Part shown: positions 1 through 9,801 of the stretch, piece by piece | Layout: each line of letters begins with the position of its first letter | Position numbering within the stretch: the first letter of the stretch is position 1 | DNA from: Arcanobacterium haemolyticum DSM 20595 | GTDB taxonomy: Bacteria; Actinomycetota; Actinomycetes; Actinomycetales; Actinomycetaceae | DNA: 64,000 nt | Direction: 5' to 3' | Assembly (NCBI RefSeq): GCF_000092365.1 | Contig: NC_014218.1 | Coordinates: 682,001 to 746,000 of the forward strand | Translations under genes and position numbers: made by a program | Notes under the pieces: model-generated | Told to the model about the DNA's origin: nothing | The model's input: only the letters and a program-made list of their open reading frames with translations | The model's database searches: none

Positions 1-509
1 CCTTTGCCAACCACTCTGAGGCTATGACCGAAAAGATCGGGCACGACGTCGTGTGCATTGATTCGGGAAATTTCATCAGCTCGCAGCCCTAAATTCCCAG
101 CCAAACGTAGAATGAGTTTTTCACGATCAGTGCGACTTTCTTTAATTCCTTGAGCGTAAATATGTTCTGGAGTGGGGCGGGGAGGTGGTATTACTCGCCG
201 TACGGACGGAAGATTCGTCGCAGGATTATCACTGCCGTACTTGTGTGAATACCATTCATAGAATCCGCGTAAAGATACATACCGTGCCTGTCGGGTCTCT
301 GGTGCCCATGAGTGTGCTCCTGCCCAAGTGAAAATATCGTCTTCGGTGACTTTTCCAGGAGGAAGCATAACCCCACGAGCGAAATTACGCATGATACGGA
401 TTCGTGAATCTATGGTTCGTGGACGTTGGTTAGCTGCATGAAGGAATTGTTCCCAAAGAATTAAGGGTTCTTCCCAGTCTTCGGGAATAGGTAACATTGA
501 AAGAGCCAT
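1..509 (-). CDS. Tyrosine recombinase/integrase, C-terminus beyond window
   Basis: Reading the minus strand from the ATG at 509-507 gives 169 open codons running off the left edge. The N-terminal part is a core-binding (SAM-like) domain. The visible end contains LRLAGNLGLRADEI, matching the first catalytic Arg box of tyrosine recombinases (GLRxxE). The His-x-x-Arg and Tyr boxes would lie outside the window. A second in-frame Met at codon 5 is an alternative start. It is divergent from the S4 gene at 699. It may be a chromosomal XerC/D-like enzyme or an integrase from an element to the left; the visible part cannot decide. The family call is firm, the substrate is unknown. Confidence 0.82.
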   Translation of the reverse strand, partial: MALSMLPIPEDWEEPLILWEQFLHAANQRPRTIDSRIRIMRNFARGVMLPPGKVTEDDIFTWAGAHSWAPETRQARYVSLRGFYEWYSHKYGSDNPATNLPSVRRVIPPPRPTPEHIYAQGIKESRTDREKLILRLAGNLGLRADEISRINAHDVVPDLFGHSLRVVGK

Positions 510-698
510 GTGGTATTTTATCGCCGTTTTGAAAGTCAAATATCGTGTATTCGGAATCTGGCTGGTAAACATCAGGCAACCAAGCCTATCGTGTCATCGA
601 GTGGACGTAAATAATACCAGAAATCCATTTCGTTTACTCGTGGCAAACCGGAGGTCACAGTTTTGTGGTGATCTTAGTGACCATTTAGGGTGTAACAT
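510..698. other. Divergent intergenic region
   Basis: This 189-bp spacer lies between the recombinase (minus) and the S4 gene (plus) and must hold both promoters. A weak inverted repeat, GGTCAC and GTGACC about 18 nt apart, sits at roughly 652-682, just before the S4 ATG. No convincing Shine-Dalgarno sequence precedes ATG 699. No RNA gene was recognised. Confidence 0.4.
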
Positions 699-1082
699 AT
701 GAGTGAAACGGTACGAATCGACGTGTGGCTATGGTCCGTACGGCAAACCAAAACCCGCAGTCTAGCAACATCAGAATGCAAAGCAGGCCATGTACGGATC
801 AACGGAAACGTGGCAAAAGCATCGTCGCCCCTAAAAATAGGTGACGAAGTACGCTACCGATTCCAAGGCTTTGATCGGATCCTCAAAGTCACCGGACTCA
901 TCACCAAACGAACCTCCGCGCCACTAGCGCAAGCCTGTTACATCGATCTCACACCAGAACGCCCCAAAGTCTACCTACCCATCTTCACACGCGACCGCGG
1001 AACCGGACGCCCCACAAAGAAAGAACGACGCGAACTTGACCGGATGCTCGGACGTGATTCCAACCATGGCCACATGGGGTAG
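699..1082 (+). CDS. RNA-binding S4 domain protein (Hsp15/YabO-like)
   Basis: A 127-aa protein with one N-terminal S4 RNA-binding fold (residues about 5-65: IDVWLWSVRQTKTRSLAT, then GHVRING and the GD turn) followed by a basic C-terminal tail (RPTKKERRELDRM). This layout is that of Hsp15/HslR-type proteins, which in E. coli bind stalled 50S subunits carrying nascent chains. The role here is inferred from the family. The gene lies 36 bp before pyrH on the same strand and may be co-transcribed. Length and basic tail fit the family. Confidence 0.85.
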   Translation: MSETVRIDVWLWSVRQTKTRSLATSECKAGHVRINGNVAKASSPLKIGDEVRYRFQGFDRILKVTGLITKRTSAPLAQACYIDLTPERPKVYLPIFTRDRGTGRPTKKERRELDRMLGRDSNHGHMG

Positions 1083-1118
1083 AATCTGTGTAGCGCGAAC
1101 TAAGATGAAAGGTGCACC

Positions 1119-1859
1119 ATGTCTTCTGATATGGCCGCACACGGCGTGCGCCGTGTGCTATTGAAACTGTCCGGTGAGGTATTCGGAGGCGGAGAAATCG
1201 GCCTAGATACCCAGGTTCTACGGCGAACAGCGAACGAAATTGCGGAAGCAGTACGTGCCGGTGTTCAAGTAGCAATCGTTGTTGGAGGCGGCAACTTCTT
1301 CCGCGGTGTGGAACTGCAAGAAAGTGGAATGGACCGTGCGCGAGCAGACTACATGGGAATGCTCGGAACAGTCATCAACGCCGTAGCCTTGCAAGATTTC
1401 CTCGAAAACGAAGGAATCCCATCGCGTGTACAAACCGCGATCACCATGAGTCAAGTTGCTGAAGCCTACATACCACTGCGGGCCATCCGCCACCTAGAAA
1501 AAGGCCGCGTAGTGATCTTCGGTGCCGGCGCAGGCATGCCATACTTCTCCACAGATACAGTCTCCGCACAACGCGCACTCGAACTGCGCTGTAACGAACT
1601 TCTGGTTGGAAAGAACGGTGTGGACGGCGTGTACACTGCAGATCCACGTAAAAACCCAGAAGCCATCATGCTCGAATCGCTCACATACAGCCAAGCACTT
1701 CACGATGGGCTAAAAGTTGTAGATGCGGCCGCGTTCGCACTCTGCCAAGATAATGGGATGACCATGCGCGTTTTCGGAATGGGTACACCAGGAAACGTGT
1801 CTCGCGCACTCCGCGGGGAAAAGATCGGTACCCTAGTGACATCAACTCCGAAAAGCTAA
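1119..1859 (+). CDS. pyrH: Uridylate kinase (UMP kinase)
   Basis: A 246-aa amino-acid-kinase-fold enzyme that phosphorylates UMP to UDP in pyrimidine nucleotide synthesis. Diagnostic stretches are [11 protein letters not shown] (phosphate-binding Lys and Gly loop), [22 protein letters not shown] and the C-terminal [11 protein letters not shown]. The start ATG at 1119 has the Shine-Dalgarno AAAGGTG about 6 nt upstream; an in-frame ATG at 1131 is the alternative. frr follows after 9 bp, the usual pyrH-frr pair. Full family length, no defects seen. Confidence 0.97.
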   Translation: MSSDMAAHGVRRVLLKLSGEVFGGGEIGLDTQVLRRTANEIAEAVRAGVQVAIVVGGGNFFRGVELQESGMDRARADYMGMLGTVINAVALQDFLENEGIPSRVQTAITMSQVAEAYIPLRAIRHLEKGRVVIFGAGAGMPYFSTDTVSAQRALELRCNELLVGKNGVDGVYTADPRKNPEAIMLESLTYSQALHDGLKVVDAAAFALCQDNGMTMRVFGMGTPGNVSRALRGEKIGTLVTSTPKS

Positions 1860-1868
1860 GGAACAAGA

Positions 1869-2426
1869 ATGATTGACGAAACACTCCTTGAAGCAGAAGA
1901 AAAAATGGGCAAGGCCATTGAGGTAGCCCAAAGCGATTTCTCCAAGATTCGCTCCGGCCGCGCCAACCCAGAACTGTTCACCTCCCTTGTTGTGGACTAC
2001 TACGGGGCGCCAACACCACTTCAGCAGCTGGCAACCGTGTCCGTTCCAGAAGCACGCACCGTTCTGATCTCCCCATACGATCGCTCCGCAATGAAGGATA
2101 TTGAACGTGCAATCCAGGAATCGGATCTTGGCGTGAACCCAACCGATGATGGCCAGGTTTTACGTATCAACCTTCCAGCGCTCACCGAAGAACGCCGCCG
2201 TGAATACGTGAAGCTTGCCAAAGGCAAGGCTGAAGATGCTCGCATTTCCATCCGCGCGATCCGCCGCAAGGCCAAGGAAACTCTTGACAAGATTAAGAAG
2301 GATGGCGATGCTGGCGAAGATGATGTAGAGCGCGCAGAAAAAGAACTCGAAAGCCTCACCAAGAAGTTCGTTGAAAACGTTGATTCTCTCCTTGAATCCA
2401 AGGAAAAGGAATTGATGGAGATCTGA
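1869..2426 (+). CDS. frr: Ribosome recycling factor
   Basis: A 185-aa protein, the standard length for RRF, which with EF-G splits post-termination ribosomes. Family signatures are FSKIRSGRANPELF near the N-terminus, the VDYYGAPTPLQQLA stretch and a long charged C-terminal helix. It starts at ATG 1869, 9 bp after pyrH, and cdsA begins 2 bp after its stop, so pyrH-frr-cdsA is probably one transcript. Confidence 0.97.
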   Translation: MIDETLLEAEEKMGKAIEVAQSDFSKIRSGRANPELFTSLVVDYYGAPTPLQQLATVSVPEARTVLISPYDRSAMKDIERAIQESDLGVNPTDDGQVLRINLPALTEERRREYVKLAKGKAEDARISIRAIRRKAKETLDKIKKDGDAGEDDVERAEKELESLTKKFVENVDSLLESKEKELMEI

Positions 2427-2428
2427 TC

Positions 2429-3322
2429 TTGTCTACTCCAAGCCCAACAAAATCCCGGTCCCTGCTGAGCATTCTGGCACCACACCCGCCGCGCCCGCCG
2501 CAAGAGGTCAATTCGCGCGCCGGGCGCAACGTGCCAGCCGCTGTAATGACGGCCGCGGTTTTGTTGGGCTTGGTGGGCCTTTCCCTGGCCTACAAGATTG
2601 AAGTTTTCGTTGGGCTAGTAACGGTGTTCGTGCTGGCTGGCCTGTGGGAAATTGCGGGAGCATTCCTGGCCCGCAATATTCGCATCCCACTCATCCCACT
2701 GCTTCCTGGCGGCGCTGGCATGATGCTGGCCACCTGGGCGTGGGGGATAGAACACGGCCTGATCGTGTTCCTTGTTTCTGCCGCAGTTTCTCTTCTGTGG
2801 CGTACGTATATGACTGCCGATAACGCGCTCACAGACGCGATCGCCGGCGTGTTCGCTCTAGCGTGGATTGGCGTGTTCGCCATGTTTGCTGTGGGGCTGG
2901 CGGCGCTATCGCAAGGGGCGCTAGCCGTGGCCGCGCTCGTTTTACTTCCGGTGGCATCAGATACAGGCGGCTGGTTGGCTGGCATTACGTTCGGTAAGCA
3001 CCCGATCGCCCCGTCGATTTCGCCTAAGAAATCGTGGGAAGGATTTGCGGGTTCCGTGGCGGGCGCGCTACTGGCAGCGTTTATTACCGTGTGGTTCGGG
3101 CTTGGGCTACCGTGGTATGCGGCCGTAATTATTGGTGCAGTTACCCCGATTTTTGCTACGGCAGGCGATTTTGCTGAATCTCTCTTGAAACGTGATCTTG
3201 GCGTTAAAGATATGGGATCGATCTTCCCAGGCCACGGAGGCGTGTTAGATAGGGTAGATTCGCTGTTGTTTTGTGCGCCGATTTTGTATGTCATCCTCAC
3301 GTATGGGTTTGGTTTAAACTAG
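2429..3322 (+). CDS. cdsA: Phosphatidate cytidylyltransferase (CDP-diacylglycerol synthase)
   Basis: A 297-aa polytopic membrane protein that makes CDP-diacylglycerol from phosphatidic acid and CTP. The C-terminal signature is clear: SPKKSWEGFAGS followed by GDFAESLLKRDLGVKDMG and PGHGGVLDRVDS. A Pro-rich cytosolic N-terminus of about 35 residues precedes the first membrane helix. The start is a TTG two bases after the frr stop, so translation is probably coupled. It provides the precursor used by PgsA, encoded later in the window at 55338. Confidence 0.94.
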   Translation: MSTPSPTKSRSLLSILAPHPPRPPQEVNSRAGRNVPAAVMTAAVLLGLVGLSLAYKIEVFVGLVTVFVLAGLWEIAGAFLARNIRIPLIPLLPGGAGMMLATWAWGIEHGLIVFLVSAAVSLLWRTYMTADNALTDAIAGVFALAWIGVFAMFAVGLAALSQGALAVAALVLLPVASDTGGWLAGITFGKHPIAPSISPKKSWEGFAGSVAGALLAAFITVWFGLGLPWYAAVIIGAVTPIFATAGDFAESLLKRDLGVKDMGSIFPGHGGVLDRVDSLLFCAPILYVILTYGFGLN

Positions 3323-3359
3323 GCCGGGCGCGCGCATTCGGCTTGTTACAAGGACTGGA

Positions 3360-4640
3360 ATGAAGAAGACTAAACAGGTTTTGCCTCGCGTGGAACAGGG
3401 GCCGCGGCCGTCGCTGTCGTTTACGGCTCAACGGCACGGAAAACCGCCAAAACACATGGCGGATTTGACGCGCGCGGAACGCCGCGCGCTGGTAGCCGAT
3501 TTGGGGTATCCGCAGTTCCGTGCGGATCAGATTTCGAAGCATTATTTTGAACATGATTGTGCAGATCCGGAAAAGATGACAGATCTTCCGGCCGCGCAAC
3601 GTAAAGAAATCACCCAGGTGTTGTTGCCGCAGCTCATGACTAAGGTGAAGGATCAGGTTGCCGATAAGGGCGCTACGATCAAAACCTTGTGGAAGTTGTT
3701 TGATGGCGCCGTTGTGGAATCTGTGCTGATGAAGTATCCGCAGCGTGCCACGTTGTGTATTTCTTCCCAGGCTGGGTGCGGTATGGCGTGTCCGTTTTGT
3801 GCAACCGGCCAGGCTGGTTTGACCCGCAATCTTTCTACCGCAGAAATTATTGAACAGTTGCGTTATGCGCGCGAACTGGCTGCGAGTGGTATTTTTGGCG
3901 AACCTGTGCGGGTAACGAACGTTGTGTTTATGGGGATGGGGGAGCCGTTGGCGAATTTCCCTGCGGTTCGTGGCGCTTTGCGCCGGATGATCGAACCGGC
4001 TCCTGAAGGTTTTGGTATGTCTGCGCGTAACATCACGGTGTCTACGGTTGGCATGGTTCCTGTGATTAACAAGTTGGCTGATGAAGGGCTTCCGGTTACG
4101 TTGGCAGTTTCGCTTCACGCGCCTGACGATGCCTTGCGCGACGATCTGATTCCGATCAATTCGCGCTACAAGGTGGGCGAGTTGCTTGATGCAGCGCGGC
4201 ATTATTTTGTGCGTACGGGCCGCCGGGTTTCGATTGAGTATGCGCTGATTAAGGACATGAATGATCACGAATGGCGCGCTGAGTTGCTTGCGGCCGAGTT
4301 GAATTCGCGCGGGCACGGTTGGGCGCACGTGAATCCGATTCCGCTTAATCCCACGCCGGGTTCGATTTGGACGTGTTCTACGCCGGAAACTACCCGTACG
4401 TTTGTGCGTACGTTGAGTGATGCAGGGATTTCGACGACGATCCGTGACACCCGCGGTTCTGACATCGACGGCGCATGTGGCCAGTTGGCAGCCGAAGTGG
4501 TTGATCGTGAACACGTGTCACGCCGTGCAGCGAAAGCGCAGGCGGCGGTTGATGCACGCATTGAATCGCATCGTAGCGAACCGATTGATTTTGATTCAAC
4601 ATTGGCGGCGATTGCTGCTTCTGGAGAAGGAGAAAACTAA
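3360..4640 (+). CDS. rlmN: Dual-specificity rRNA/tRNA methyltransferase RlmN
   Basis: A 426-aa radical SAM enzyme that methylates C2 of A2503 in 23S rRNA and A37 of some tRNAs. The radical SAM triad is CGMACPFC. The conserved methyl-carrying Cys near the C-terminus is in GACGQLA, and GMGEPLANF and IEYALIKDMND are also typical. A charged tail of about 55 residues follows the core and makes it longer than most homologues. It starts at ATG 3360 and overlaps the next gene by one base at TAATG. Confidence 0.95.
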   Translation: MKKTKQVLPRVEQGPRPSLSFTAQRHGKPPKHMADLTRAERRALVADLGYPQFRADQISKHYFEHDCADPEKMTDLPAAQRKEITQVLLPQLMTKVKDQVADKGATIKTLWKLFDGAVVESVLMKYPQRATLCISSQAGCGMACPFCATGQAGLTRNLSTAEIIEQLRYARELAASGIFGEPVRVTNVVFMGMGEPLANFPAVRGALRRMIEPAPEGFGMSARNITVSTVGMVPVINKLADEGLPVTLAVSLHAPDDALRDDLIPINSRYKVGELLDAARHYFVRTGRRVSIEYALIKDMNDHEWRAELLAAELNSRGHGWAHVNPIPLNPTPGSIWTCSTPETTRTFVRTLSDAGISTTIRDTRGSDIDGACGQLAAEVVDREHVSRRAAKAQAAVDARIESHRSEPIDFDSTLAAIAASGEGEN

Positions 4641-5191
4641 TGAAAGAAACGTTTGCGCGGGTTGGATGGTTCCGGCACGGATACGATCCGGCTAAAGTTG
4701 ATGAGTTTTTAGAAAACGCAAAGTCTGCCTACGATGTTTCTGCTGACGTCGATCATCAGGCTAACGAAGACATGGTTCGCCACGCTTCTTTCCCATGGGT
4801 GCGCAACGGGTATCATGCCCAGTTGGTGGATGCTGCGCTTGATCGTTTGGAACAGGCATTCACGCAGCGCCGCCGTGCGGCGCGAGTTCATGAGGAAGGC
4901 GAAGATGCGTGGTTGCGTAGCACGTATGAGCGCGCCACGAGTATGTATCCGCGGCTTCGCCGGCCGGCAGGGCAGCGTTTTGCGCATGCGGATGGGCGTG
5001 GCTATGCGATTGATGAAGTGGATGCGTTGATGGATCGCGTGATCGCCTTCTTCGACAAGGCTGAACCGTTGACGTCTGCTGAAGTTCGCCAGATGATGTT
5101 CACTTCTGCTAAGGGCGCCAACGCCTACGATGAAGCCGTTGTTGATGTTTTCCTCGATCGCGTTGTTTCTGTGCTGATGAGCGTTGAATAA
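4640..5191 (+). CDS. DivIVA-repeat protein
   Basis: A 183-aa soluble protein made of degenerate DivIVA-type repeats: HGYDPAKVDEFL (residues 13-24), NGYHAQLVDAAL (56-67), RGYAIDEVDALM (120-131) and NAYDEAVVDVFL (161-172), each with the G/A-Y-x-x-x-x-V-D core. In DivIVA this motif starts the membrane-curvature-sensing domain. Unlike DivIVA there is no long coiled coil after each motif. It is translationally linked to rlmN and dxr (one-base overlap on each side). A link to polar growth or division is only an inference from the motif. Confidence 0.75.
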   Translation: MKETFARVGWFRHGYDPAKVDEFLENAKSAYDVSADVDHQANEDMVRHASFPWVRNGYHAQLVDAALDRLEQAFTQRRRAARVHEEGEDAWLRSTYERATSMYPRLRRPAGQRFAHADGRGYAIDEVDALMDRVIAFFDKAEPLTSAEVRQMMFTSAKGANAYDEAVVDVFLDRVVSVLMSVE

Positions 5192-6414
5192 TGCGTGACG
5201 TTATTGTTCTTGGTTCCACCGGTTCGATTGGCACCCAGACCCTCGACGTCATCTCCCGCCACCGCGATTCGTTTCGCGTGCGTGCGTTGGGTGCTGGCGG
5301 TTCGCGTATCGATGTGCTCGTGGCGCAGGCCCACGATTTCGATGTTCCGGTTGTTGGTTTAGCGAACGACGCCGCCGTGGCTACGTTCCGTTCCGTATGG
5401 AACGATGCGTACGGTTCGGTTTCCATGCCTGACCTTGTTGTTGGCCCTGATGCCATGACGAACCTTGCTGGCCTGGGGAGCGGCACAAGCGATTCTTCTG
5501 ACGTGGTGGTGAATGGAATTACCGGATCGGTTGGTTTGCTTCCTACGTTGGCCGCGCTTCGTTCTGGTGCTACGTTGGCGTTGGCGAATAAGGAATCGTT
5601 GGTTGTTGGCGGCGGCCTGGTTGCCGACGCAATGGCGTGGCCTGGCCAAATCGTGCCCGTTGATTCGGAACATTCCGCAATAGCGCAAGCGTTGCGTTCC
5701 GGCCGGCACCGCAAAGGCCTAACCTCACCGATCGTTGACGGCACCAGCGAAGTATCCCGAATCATCTTGACCGCCTCCGGCGGCCCGTTCCGCGGTAAAA
5801 AGCGTAGCGATCTAGAAAATGTGACAGCTAAAGCCGCATTGAATCACCCCACATGGGCTATGGGGCCAGTTGTTACCGTCAATTCGTCTACCTTGATGAA
5901 CAAAGGCCTGGAACTGATCGAAGCCGCCTACCTCTTTGACGTTGCGCCAGAACAGATCGTTCCCGTTGTCCACCCACAATCCGTCATCCACTCCATGGTG
6001 GAATTCCAAGACGGATCTACGATCGCCCAGGCGTCGCCACCGGATATGAGGCTCCCGATCGCGCTGGGCATCTCCTGGCCAGAACGACTCACCAACGTAG
6101 CAACCCCGAACGCATGGGACGCTCCCGTATCGTGGACCTTCGAACCTCTCGATCATGACGTGTTCCCGGCAGTCAAGATGGCCCGCGCCGCCGTCGCGTC
6201 GTCGCCACTCCATCCTGCCGTACTCAACGCCGCAAACGAAGAGTGCGTAGACGCTTTCCTCGCAGGAAACCTGCCGTATCTGGGAATAATCGATACGGTA
6301 CGCGACGTACTTGATACCATCTCAATCCCTGCGGAACGCGACGTCGAAACGGTGCTTGATATGGAACGGCGCGCCCGCATGCTCGCCCACAAACTCATGC
6401 GCACGCGAAACTAA
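5191..6414 (+). CDS. dxr: 1-deoxy-D-xylulose 5-phosphate reductoisomerase
   Basis: A 407-aa enzyme, second step of the MEP isoprenoid pathway: DXP to MEP with NADPH. The N-terminus VLGSTGSIGTQTLDV is the NADPH-binding loop, NKESLVVGG and VPVDSEHSAIAQAL are core motifs, and the substrate-binding stretch ATVNSSTLMNKGLE is present as TVNSSTLMNKGLE. ispG, a later step of the same pathway, lies two genes downstream. Third-codon use changes abruptly from G/T-ending to A/C-ending near 5640, inside the gene. Confidence 0.97.
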   Translation: MRDVIVLGSTGSIGTQTLDVISRHRDSFRVRALGAGGSRIDVLVAQAHDFDVPVVGLANDAAVATFRSVWNDAYGSVSMPDLVVGPDAMTNLAGLGSGTSDSSDVVVNGITGSVGLLPTLAALRSGATLALANKESLVVGGGLVADAMAWPGQIVPVDSEHSAIAQALRSGRHRKGLTSPIVDGTSEVSRIILTASGGPFRGKKRSDLENVTAKAALNHPTWAMGPVVTVNSSTLMNKGLELIEAAYLFDVAPEQIVPVVHPQSVIHSMVEFQDGSTIAQASPPDMRLPIALGISWPERLTNVATPNAWDAPVSWTFEPLDHDVFPAVKMARAAVASSPLHPAVLNAANEECVDAFLAGNLPYLGIIDTVRDVLDTISIPAERDVETVLDMERRARMLAHKLMRTRN

Positions 6415-6429
6415 ACCCAAAGGAGAGCA

Positions 6430-7671
6430 ATGCTTCCCGGAATCCTTTTTATGATCCTCGGGCTCGTGGTATCGGTAGCAATCCACGAACTTGGCCACCT
6501 GATCCCCGCCAAAAAATTTGGCGCCAAAGTAACCCAATACTTCGTGGGCTTCGGTCCAACCCTCTGGTCAACGCATAAAAACGGAACCGAATGGGGAATC
6601 AAAGCAATCCCACTCGGCGGATTCGTCTCCATCGCAGGAATGCTTCCACCCGCAAAACCAGGGGTACCCACCACCAAAAAAGACGGAAGCCCAACCCTCG
6701 CAGAAGAAGCTCGGAAACAATCCGCCGAAGAATTCACCGATCCCAGCCAACCCGGCGCATTCTGGCGATTACCCGCGCGCCTGAAACTCATCGTCATGCT
6801 CGGAGGGCCCCTCACAAACCTCGTACTCAGCGTTCTCCTCATGGCAGGCGTAACCGTTGGAATCGGCGTTCCGCACCTCTCCACGACCATCGCAAACGTG
6901 GCCGAATGTGTAGAAAGCTCTGGAACCTGCACACCAGCCCCTGCCCACAACATCATCAAACGTAACGACACGATCCGTAAGTGGGGCGAGAAAAACGTCA
7001 ACTCCTGGACAGAAATCCAACAGGCTATCGCGGCAGGCGGAACCACCCCAACCACAGTCGTTGTAGAACGTAACGGAAAAACTACCGAACTCACCGTAAC
7101 CCCAGTGATGCGCGAATTTAGCGATGGCAAAGGCGCAAGCATCACCAAACCCTACGTAGGAATCGGCCCCGCAATCGAACGCAAACAAGGATCAATCGCC
7201 GACGTGCCCGTGCAAGCCTGGAACGTTGCCGCCGGAACCACTGCGATCCTCGCACAACTACCCGTCAAGCTCTGGGACGCGGCCGCCACGCTCGTCACAG
7301 GGGAGCGCCGCACACCAGACTCCGTAGTCGGAATCGTTGGAATCGCAGACATGGCTGGATCAATCAGCGCAGCACAAGCCCACAACTACGGATTCTGGGA
7401 CAGGCTAGCCGATCTCACCATGCTCCTGGCCGGATTGAACATGACCCTGTTCATCTTCAACATGATCCCGCTCCTGCCCCTCGACGGCGGGCACATCATC
7501 GGATCAATCATCGAAGGAACCCGGCGCCATCTTGCGTTCCGGCGCGGAAAAAACGATCCCGGACCATTCGATACCGCACGCCTCCTGCCGCTCAGTTACG
7601 GCATGATCACCTTCTTCATTTTCATGACACTTCTGCTGATTGTGGTAGACATCGTCAATCCCGTTGTGTGA
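6430..7671 (+). CDS. Site-2 intramembrane zinc metalloprotease (M50, RseP/Rip1 type)
   Basis: A 413-aa membrane protease. The zinc motif HELGH is at residues 19-23 in the first helix, a PDZ domain lies in the middle (about 130-230), and the second active-site motif LPLDGGH is in a C-terminal helix. Family members cut anti-sigma factors or other membrane proteins within the bilayer; Rip1 is the mycobacterial example. The PDZ region carries two Cys in a short insert ([10 protein letters not shown]). The Shine-Dalgarno AAAGGAG precedes ATG 6430. The dxr-M50-ispG order is typical of actinobacteria. Confidence 0.94.
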   Translation: MLPGILFMILGLVVSVAIHELGHLIPAKKFGAKVTQYFVGFGPTLWSTHKNGTEWGIKAIPLGGFVSIAGMLPPAKPGVPTTKKDGSPTLAEEARKQSAEEFTDPSQPGAFWRLPARLKLIVMLGGPLTNLVLSVLLMAGVTVGIGVPHLSTTIANVAECVESSGTCTPAPAHNIIKRNDTIRKWGEKNVNSWTEIQQAIAAGGTTPTTVVVERNGKTTELTVTPVMREFSDGKGASITKPYVGIGPAIERKQGSIADVPVQAWNVAAGTTAILAQLPVKLWDAAATLVTGERRTPDSVVGIVGIADMAGSISAAQAHNYGFWDRLADLTMLLAGLNMTLFIFNMIPLLPLDGGHIIGSIIEGTRRHLAFRRGKNDPGPFDTARLLPLSYGMITFFIFMTLLLIVVDIVNPVV

Positions 7672-7700
7672 GATTACCTCAAGAGTGGAATAATAAAAAC

Positions 7701-8861
7701 GTGAATATGCCAGTTGCCTTAGGAATACCCGCAGTCAAAGAACCAGAAGCCGTTCTTGCACCGCGCAGAAAAACACGCCAAATCCAGGTAGGAAACGTCA
7801 AAGTTGGAGGAGACGCGCCCGTGTCCGTCCAGTCAATGACAACCACTAAAACACACGATATTGGCGCAACACTCCAACAAATCGCTGAACTTACTGCGAG
7901 CGGATGCGACATCATCCGCGTAGCATGCCCAACCGATAAAGATGCCGATGCGCTGCCCATCATCGCCGCAAAATCCCAGATCCCAGTGATCGCAGATATC
8001 CATTTCCAGCCACGCTACGTGTTTGCAGCAATCGATGCCGGATGTGGCGTGCGCGTGAACCCAGGCAACATCAAAAAATTTGACGATCGAATTCCAGAAA
8101 TCGCCGCTGCCGCTAACGCCAACGGCACCGCCATGCGAATCGGAATCAATGCCGGATCGTTGGATCCGCGCCTGCTCAAAAAATACGGCAAAGCCACCCC
8201 AGAAGCCCTCGTAGAATCTGCCGTAAACGAAGCCCGTTTGTTTGAAGACGCCGGCTTCCACGATTTCGCCATTTCCGTGAAACACCACGATCCTGTAACC
8301 ATGGTTCGGGCCTACCAGCTGCTCTCCGAAGCAGGGGACTGGCCACTCCACCTAGGCGTTACCGAAGCCGGGCCAGCCTTCCAAGGCACTGTGAAATCGT
8401 CTGTGGCCTTCGGTGCATTGTTATCGCAGGGAATTGGAGACACGATCCGCGTATCGCTCTCCGCTCCGCCAGTAGAAGAAGTCAAGGTAGGCGAAGCCAT
8501 CTTGCGTTCGCTCAACCTCCGCCCGAAGAAACTCGAAATCGTCTCCTGCCCATCCTGCGGGCGCGCACAAGTAGACGTCTACACGCTGGCCGAACAAGTA
8601 TCCGAAGGCCTGAAGGATGTATCCTTCCCACTGCGCGTGGCAGTGATGGGCTGCGTTGTGAACGGCCCAGGGGAAGCCCGCGAAGCCGATCTTGGCGTGG
8701 CATCCGGCAACGGAAAAGGCCAAATCTTCGTACGTGGCAAAGTAGTTGACACCGTGCCAGAAGCAGACATCGTGCCAACACTCATCGCCCGCGCACGAAG
8801 CGTTGCCAAAGAACTCGGCCTAGCCGAAGATCCAAACGCCCAACCAGAAGTGATCGTCTGA
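7701..8861 (+). CDS. ispG: 4-hydroxy-3-methylbut-2-enyl diphosphate synthase
   Basis: The iron-sulfur enzyme of the MEP pathway that converts MEcPP to HMBPP. Cluster ligands lie in [10 protein letters not shown] and in [28 protein letters not shown] near the N-terminus is also characteristic. The frame is open from GTG 7668, which overlaps the protease stop. I prefer GTG 7701 (386 aa) because AATAAT at 7689-7694 looks like a -10 element 6 nt before it; ATG 7707 is also possible. Followed after 1 bp by a GNAT gene. Confidence 0.93.
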   Translation: MNMPVALGIPAVKEPEAVLAPRRKTRQIQVGNVKVGGDAPVSVQSMTTTKTHDIGATLQQIAELTASGCDIIRVACPTDKDADALPIIAAKSQIPVIADIHFQPRYVFAAIDAGCGVRVNPGNIKKFDDRIPEIAAAANANGTAMRIGINAGSLDPRLLKKYGKATPEALVESAVNEARLFEDAGFHDFAISVKHHDPVTMVRAYQLLSEAGDWPLHLGVTEAGPAFQGTVKSSVAFGALLSQGIGDTIRVSLSAPPVEEVKVGEAILRSLNLRPKKLEIVSCPSCGRAQVDVYTLAEQVSEGLKDVSFPLRVAVMGCVVNGPGEAREADLGVASGNGKGQIFVRGKVVDTVPEADIVPTLIARARSVAKELGLAEDPNAQPEVIV

Positions 8862-8862
8862 C

Positions 8863-9714
8863 ATGATATGGCCTCTCCGGCGCCAGGGCCACCTACGCCG
8901 GTTGGTATCAAGCGACTCGGAGGCGGCTCGCGATTTTCTAAATCGCGAGCCGGTAGAGTCCATACTCGCACGAGTAGCAATCGAAGCCCGAACCCGGCGG
9001 CCCGCCCACGCAGTCGGCATCGCGGCAGCCGACGGGCGAATCCAGTCCCTATGCTGGGTAGGCGCCAACATCATTCCGCTCGGATTTGATGAAGCAGGAC
9101 TCGATCAACTCGCCACATACGTGCGCAAACACGATCGCATCGCCAACTCGATCGTAGGCCCCGCCGATCAAGTACTCGGCCTATGGGAACGAATCCAAGA
9201 ACACTATGCACCACCACGCGACATCCGTGAACACCAACTCTCCATGGTGTGGGGCAGAACGCCACACTGTGTGCCTGATCTAGATGTGCGGCCAGCTCAG
9301 CTCGGAGAAGGCACCCTCGTCGTCCCCGCCTCCGTATCCATGTTCATCGAAGAAGTCGGATACGATCCAACCATCTACGGTCCCGCCTACGCCCAACGCG
9401 TCCACACACTCGTACGTGAAGGCCGAACCTTCCTCAAAATGGGAGAACACGGCGGGCAACCCCGCGTCGATTTCAAAGCAGACATCGGAGCACTCGCCGG
9501 AGGAGTAGCCCAAATTCAAGGCGTCTGGGTACACCCCGACCTCCGCGGACACGGAATCGCCGCCCCCGCCATGGCCCACGTAGCCCACCTCGCCACCGCC
9601 ATCGCCCCAACAATCTCCCTCTACGTCAACGATTACAACATTGCAGCCGTGCGAACATACGAAAAAGCGGGCTTCGACGTCGTCGGCGAATACGCAACAA
9701 TCCTCCTCACATAA
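8863..9714 (+). CDS. GNAT family N-acetyltransferase (DUF4081-type, ispG-linked)
   Basis: A 283-aa protein. The C-terminal half is a GNAT domain with the acetyl-CoA loop VWVHPDLRGHGIA (motif A, R/QxxGxG/A) and VNDYNIAAVRTYEKAGF near the end. The N-terminal half (about 1-130) is the extra domain seen in actinobacterial acetyltransferases encoded next to ispG. Substrate unknown. It starts 2 bp after ispG and is probably co-transcribed with it. Confidence 0.85.
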   Translation: MIWPLRRQGHLRRLVSSDSEAARDFLNREPVESILARVAIEARTRRPAHAVGIAAADGRIQSLCWVGANIIPLGFDEAGLDQLATYVRKHDRIANSIVGPADQVLGLWERIQEHYAPPRDIREHQLSMVWGRTPHCVPDLDVRPAQLGEGTLVVPASVSMFIEEVGYDPTIYGPAYAQRVHTLVREGRTFLKMGEHGGQPRVDFKADIGALAGGVAQIQGVWVHPDLRGHGIAAPAMAHVAHLATAIAPTISLYVNDYNIAAVRTYEKAGFDVVGEYATILLT

Positions 9715-9801
9715 CACAAGTGTTGTGAACGCCACGTCCCAAACCCCGGGCGAAACCTTGAGAAAATAGGGCTCGCGCGCCGAAACCGTTAGACTGGGAA
9801 C

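Noticed and set aside
3297-4514. 405-codon minus-strand open frame opposite rlmN
   Set aside because: Antisense of rlmN; the product is Arg/Asn/His-rich with no recognisable fold or start signal.
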